A stretch of 64,000 bases of DNA. It comes from Sphingomonas rosea. Lineage in GTDB: Bacteria; Pseudomonadota; Alphaproteobacteria; Sphingomonadales; Sphingomonadaceae. This document shows positions 60,665 to 64,000 of the stretch, piece by piece (the stretch's first letter is position 1; each line of letters begins with the position of its first letter). Under the pieces are notes generated by a model that saw only the letters and a list, made by a program, of their open reading frames with translations, did no database searches and had not been told where the DNA came from. Where the stretch lies: assembly GCF_039538065.1 (NCBI RefSeq), contig NZ_BAABBR010000001.1, positions 2,332,501-2,396,500 of the forward strand, written 5' to 3'. Both the position numbers and the translations under genes were made by a program.

Positions 60665-61057
60665 ATGGCCGACCTTCCCCGCCTCCTTCTGATCGACGAC
60701 GAACCCGCGCTGGCCGACTTCATGGCCAATGCCGCGACTCTGACCGGCTATGCGCCGACGATCACCGCCGACCGCGCGCAATTCGAGGAGGCCTTCGCCG
60801 CGGCGACCCCCGACGTCGTCGCGCTCGACCTCGGCATGCCCAACACCGACGGGGTCGAGTTCCTCCGCTACCTCGCCGAGCATGAGTATCGCGGTCCGGT
60901 GCTGATCGTCTCGGGCTTCGACCGCCGGGTCCTCGAAAGCGCCTTCCGCCTCGGCGGGGCGCTCGGGCTCGAAATGGTCGGTCCGCTCGAAAAGCCCGTC
61001 CGCCTCGAGGATCTCGAGCGCCTGCTCCTCTCGGTCAAGCCGGGCATGCTCCCGTGA
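60665..61057 (+). CDS. Single-domain response regulator
   Basis: A 130-residue receiver with acidic pocket 'LLIDDEPALADFM', the phospho-acceptor Asp in 'VVALDLGMPNTDGVEFLRYL', the Ser of 'LIVSGFD' and Lys of 'GPLEKPV'. It has no output domain. The stop overlaps the start of the EAL gene, so it is probably the input partner of that enzyme. Confidence 0.92.
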   Translation: MADLPRLLLIDDEPALADFMANAATLTGYAPTITADRAQFEEAFAAATPDVVALDLGMPNTDGVEFLRYLAEHEYRGPVLIVSGFDRRVLESAFRLGGALGLEMVGPLEKPVRLEDLERLLLSVKPGMLP

Positions 61058-61896
61058 ATGCCAAGGAGCGGCGGCTGCTCGACGAGCTCGAGCAGGCGCT
61101 TGCCGCCGGCGCGCTCCGGCTCGCCTACCAACCCAAGGTGTCGGTCGCCGACGGCAGCCTCGTCCGGGTCGAGGCTTTGGTCCGCTGGGCGCATCCGGTG
61201 CTGGGCGACGTGCCGCCAGGGCGCTTCGTGCCGCTGGCCGAAGAGCATGGCCTCATCGGCGATCTCACCCAATGGGCGCTCCGCACCGCGCTTCGCCAGT
61301 GGCGCGAATGGCATGCCGCCGGACTCGACACCGACATTGCGGTCAACATCTCTGCGATCAGCCTCGAGCAGCTCGACTTTCCCGACCTCGTCGAGCGGAT
61401 GTGCCGCGCGCTCAACGTGCCGACCGAGCGGCTAGTGCTCGAGCTGACCGAAGGCGCGACCCAGCCCCTGATCAAGCTGATGGACACGCTCACCCGCTTC
61501 CGGATCAAGGGCGTGGGCCTCGCGATCGACGATTTCGGCACGGGCTATTCGGGGCTGATCCAACTCCGGAAACTCCCCTTCACCGAGATCAAGATCGACC
61601 GCCAGTTCGTCACCGGCCTTCCGACCAGCCACGACGACCAGGTGATCGTCCGCTCGGTGATCGACCTCGCCCACGGCCTCGGCCTCGCGGTCACCGCCGA
61701 GGGGGTCGAGACGGTCGAGCAGCTCCATGCCCTCCGCAGCCTCGGCTGCGACCTCGTCCAGGGCTACCTCCTCGCCCACCCGCTCGAGGCGGGCGAGCTG
61801 ATCGGCTGGGCGAGCCGCCACAAGCGCCGCTGGAAATTGCTGGTGCGCCCGCCCGAAGACCCGCACCTCCGGCGCCGGCTCGAAGCCAACGCCTGA
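61054..61896 (+). CDS. EAL-domain c-di-GMP phosphodiesterase
   Basis: A 280-residue EAL protein. The active-site series is intact: 'VEALVRWAHPVLGD', 'LELTEGA', 'AIDDFGTGYSG', 'KIDRQFV' and 'AEGVETVEQL'. The GTG start overlaps the receiver gene. The pair looks like a split response regulator-phosphodiesterase. Confidence 0.93.
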   Translation: MNAKERRLLDELEQALAAGALRLAYQPKVSVADGSLVRVEALVRWAHPVLGDVPPGRFVPLAEEHGLIGDLTQWALRTALRQWREWHAAGLDTDIAVNISAISLEQLDFPDLVERMCRALNVPTERLVLELTEGATQPLIKLMDTLTRFRIKGVGLAIDDFGTGYSGLIQLRKLPFTEIKIDRQFVTGLPTSHDDQVIVRSVIDLAHGLGLAVTAEGVETVEQLHALRSLGCDLVQGYLLAHPLEAGELIGWASRHKRRWKLLVRPPEDPHLRRRLEANA

Positions 61897-61904
61897 TCGA
61901 GGCG

Positions 61905-63050
61905 CTAGCCGAACATCGCTTTCGCCCGCGCCATCGCGGCCACCCCCGCGTCGATCGTCTCGTCCTTCTTGGCGAAGCACAGGCGCACCAGCCCGCGCTC
62001 GGCCTCGCCTTCGTAGAAGGGTGACAAGGGAATGGTCGCCACCCCCGCCTGCTCCACTGCCGCCAGCGCAAACGCCATGTCGTCGAGCGCGATGCCCGAG
62101 GCGTGCAAGTCGACGCACTGGAAATAGGTCGCCTCGCTCGGCAGCAGGACATAGCCTGCCCGGGCCAGCCCGTCCGAGAGCCGTGCCTTGGCCCGCTCGA
62201 AGGCACCCCGCATCGGTGCGATCAGTTCGGGCCGCGACAGCCCGAATGCCACCGCGCCCTGGAGATTGGGCGGCGCGGCGAAGGTCAGATACTGGTGCGC
62301 CTTGGCGGCCAGCGCGGCGAGCTCGACCGGGGCGGCGAGCCAGCCCACCCGCCAGCCGGTCAGCGCGAAGATCTTGCCCGCCGAGCCAATCTTGATCGTC
62401 CTCTCGGGCGCCATCGCCATCAGGCTGCGGAACGTCGCGCCCGGGGGAATGACCTCTTCCCACACCTCGTCGCTGAGGATCAGGAGGTCGTGGGCGCGGG
62501 CGAGCGTCACCACCGCTTCCAGCTCGGCGTTCGAGAACAGCCGCCCGGTGGGATTGTGGGGGTTGTTGATGACGAGGAGCTTCGTCCTCGGCGTGATCGC
62601 CGCTTCCAGCGCCTCGGCCGTCAGCGCCCAGGTCGGCGGCCGCAGCGCGACCTCGCGGATTACCGCGCCCGCCCGGCGCAGGAGCGGCGCATAGCCGTCA
62701 TAGGCGGGCGCGACGATCACCGCTTCGTCGCCGGGATTGAGCGTGGCGAAGAACAGCGAGGCGATGGCCTCGATCGCGCCGCTCGTCACCACCAGCTGGT
62801 CGGGCGTCAGGTCCAATCCCTGCCGCTCGGCATAGAAGTGGCAGATCGCCTCGCGCAGCGCCGGTGCCCCGCGCGAGGGCGCATATTGATTGCTGCCGCT
62901 GGTCACCAGCCGCGCGGCTTCGGCGAGCAATTCCTCGGGCCAGCCGAAGTCCGGGAAGCCTTGGCCGAGATTGACCGCGCCGTGCCGGACCGCGGCCTGG
63001 CTCATCTGCTCGAAGATGCTGACCGGCATGCGCTCGAAGGTGGGGTTCAC
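61905..63050 (-). CDS. Class I/II aminotransferase (kynurenine/methionine aminotransferase-like)
   Basis: A 381-residue PLP enzyme. '[17 protein letters not shown]', '[16 protein letters not shown]', '[12 protein letters not shown]' and the PLP Lys in '[19 protein letters not shown]' are clear. It resembles the YbdL/kynurenine aminotransferase branch; the substrate cannot be fixed from sequence. The GTG start overlaps the stop of the CoA transferase gene. Confidence 0.9.
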   Translation of the reverse strand: MNPTFERMPVSIFEQMSQAAVRHGAVNLGQGFPDFGWPEELLAEAARLVTSGSNQYAPSRGAPALREAICHFYAERQGLDLTPDQLVVTSGAIEAIASLFFATLNPGDEAVIVAPAYDGYAPLLRRAGAVIREVALRPPTWALTAEALEAAITPRTKLLVINNPHNPTGRLFSNAELEAVVTLARAHDLLILSDEVWEEVIPPGATFRSLMAMAPERTIKIGSAGKIFALTGWRVGWLAAPVELAALAAKAHQYLTFAAPPNLQGAVAFGLSRPELIAPMRGAFERAKARLSDGLARAGYVLLPSEATYFQCVDLHASGIALDDMAFALAAVEQAGVATIPLSPFYEGEAERGLVRLCFAKKDETIDAGVAAMARAKAMFG

Positions 63051-64000
63051 AGGAGCACGCCTTTCGTCCGGAGCGCGGCCACCGCCGCTTCGTCATAGCC
63101 GAGCGCGCCGAGGATCGCCGCCCCGTCCTCGCCCTCGCGCCGGGGGCCGTGCGCGATTGAAGCCGGCGTGCGGCCAAGCCGCGGCGCGGGCGCGGGCTGG
63201 GTGACGCCGCCGACCTCGACGAAGGTCTCGCGCGCCACATTGTGCGGGTGGTCGGGCGCCTCGCCGAGCCCGAGCACCGGGGCGACGCAAGCGTCCTTGT
63301 CGGAGAAGCGTGTCGCCCATTCGTCGCGGGTCCGGGTTGCCAGCACCGCCGCGATCGCATCCCGGTCGGCGCCGGGCGCGAGCCCGAGTTCGGTGTAGAA
63401 AGCGGCGCGAAACTGCGGCTCGATCGCGCCGACGCTCAGCGCCTTGCCGTCGGCGCAGGTGTAGCAGCCGTAGATGGGGTCGCCCCCGTCGAGGAGATTC
63501 GACGCCCGCTCGTCGCGCCACAGCCCCGCCGCCCGCAAGCCGTAGATCAGCGCTCCGGTCAGCGCCGCGCCGTCGGTCATGGCGGCGTCGATCACCTGCC
63601 CCTCGCCCGTCCGCTGGCACGCCAGCAGCGCCGCCACCATCCCGAACGCCAGCATCAGGCCGCCGCCGCCGTAATCGGCGACGAGGTTCAGGGGCGGCAC
63701 CGGCGGCCGGTCCTTCTCTCCCACCGCCGACAGGAGGCCGGTCAGCGCGAGATAGTTGATGTCGTGCCCCGCGGCCTGGGCCAGCGGCCCCTCCTGCCCC
63801 CAGCCCGTCACCCGTCCGTAGACCAGCTTCGGATTGGCCGCGCACAGCACGTCGGGTCCCAGCCGAAGCCGCTCCATCACGCCCGGGCGGTAGCCCTCGA
63901 TCAGCCCGTCGGCCGTCGCCGCCAGCTTGCGGACGATGTCGCGCCCCTCGTTCTGGCGGAGGTCGAGCGCGATGCTTTCGCGATTGCGGAGCAAGGGATC
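63047..64000 (-). CDS. CaiB/BaiF CoA transferase, alpha-methylacyl-CoA racemase-like (partial)
   Basis: About 318 residues at the window edge; the N-terminus lies beyond 64000. '[20 protein letters not shown]' and '[19 protein letters not shown]' lead to '[19 protein letters not shown]' with the catalytic Asp, as in AMACR. It would racemise 2-methylacyl-CoA or transfer CoA. It is coupled to the aminotransferase. Confidence 0.85.
   Translation of the reverse strand, partial: DPLLRNRESIALDLRQNEGRDIVRKLAATADGLIEGYRPGVMERLRLGPDVLCAANPKLVYGRVTGWGQEGPLAQAAGHDINYLALTGLLSAVGEKDRPPVPPLNLVADYGGGGLMLAFGMVAALLACQRTGEGQVIDAAMTDGAALTGALIYGLRAAGLWRDERASNLLDGGDPIYGCYTCADGKALSVGAIEPQFRAAFYTELGLAPGADRDAIAAVLATRTRDEWATRFSDKDACVAPVLGLGEAPDHPHNVARETFVEVGGVTQPAPAPRLGRTPASIAHGPRREGEDGAAILGALGYDEAAVAALRTKGVLL

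Overview
The window reads as chromosome from a GC-rich alphaproteobacterium, most likely a sphingomonad. The reasons are high G+C with strong G/C third positions, ribosomal proteins with Ala/Pro/Glu-rich tails, a CheA with a C-terminal CheW-like plus receiver-like extension, a Zur/MerC neighbourhood, secreted DPP-IV and M28 peptidases, and hairpin repeats of the kind scattered through sphingomonad genomes. This is inference from gene content, not a database match.

Layout. 0-5.3 kb (minus strand): ffh, rpsP, rimM, cheA, cheW (cut by the window edge). 5.5-8.8 kb: a secreted DUF3857/transglutaminase protein and clpX, facing each other across a strong bidirectional terminator. 9-15.3 kb: a signalling cluster made of a PP2C phosphatase, a membrane Ser/Thr kinase, a small K+-channel-like protein, a SLOG-like Rossmann/four-TM protein and a TIR-FHA protein. 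15.4-32.6 kb: a genomic island inserted in the 3' end of a tRNA-Gln gene. It is bounded by an 18-bp direct repeat, with paired arm-type repeats just inside each end and a tyrosine integrase gene that carries a one-base frameshift. Its cargo is a defence-like set: a RecD-like helicase with a C-terminal PD-(D/E)XK nuclease, divergent from a four-gene run of SNF2 helicase, N6-adenine methyltransferase, single-HKD PLD protein and a type III Res-like helicase-nuclease. A lone DUF2384 (MbcA/ParS antitoxin-like) gene and a decayed stretch lie near the left end.

32.7-48.3 kb: housekeeping and metabolism. This includes a GGDEF/EAL protein, an MFS transporter, ilvE, proC, a ybjN-ubiK-tspO-tlyA run, dxs, a pnuC-nadR NAD-salvage pair, a Zur-type regulator, a TMEM175-like protein, MerC, and ctaA-cutA-bleomycin-resistance-like genes. 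48.3-64 kb: rplM-rpsI, a dimethylargininase, a GFA enzyme, asd, divergent DPP-IV and M28 peptidases, a small membrane gene with trmD-rplS, a thioredoxin-reductase-like flavoprotein, msrA, a PilZ / receiver / EAL group, an aminotransferase, and a truncated CaiB/BaiF CoA transferase.

How parts fit together. The two most interesting units are separate. (1) The island operon has the parts of a DISARM-like or type III R-M-like system in a non-canonical combination: DrmD-, DrmMI- and DrmC-like genes are present, no DrmA/DrmB-like (DUF1998) genes are seen, and a Res-like nuclease stands in their place. (2) The SLOG-membrane / TIR-FHA pair next to a kinase and phosphatase suggests a TIR nucleotide-signal producer coupled to a membrane effector and possibly gated by phosphothreonine. 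Both assignments are inference from domain content.
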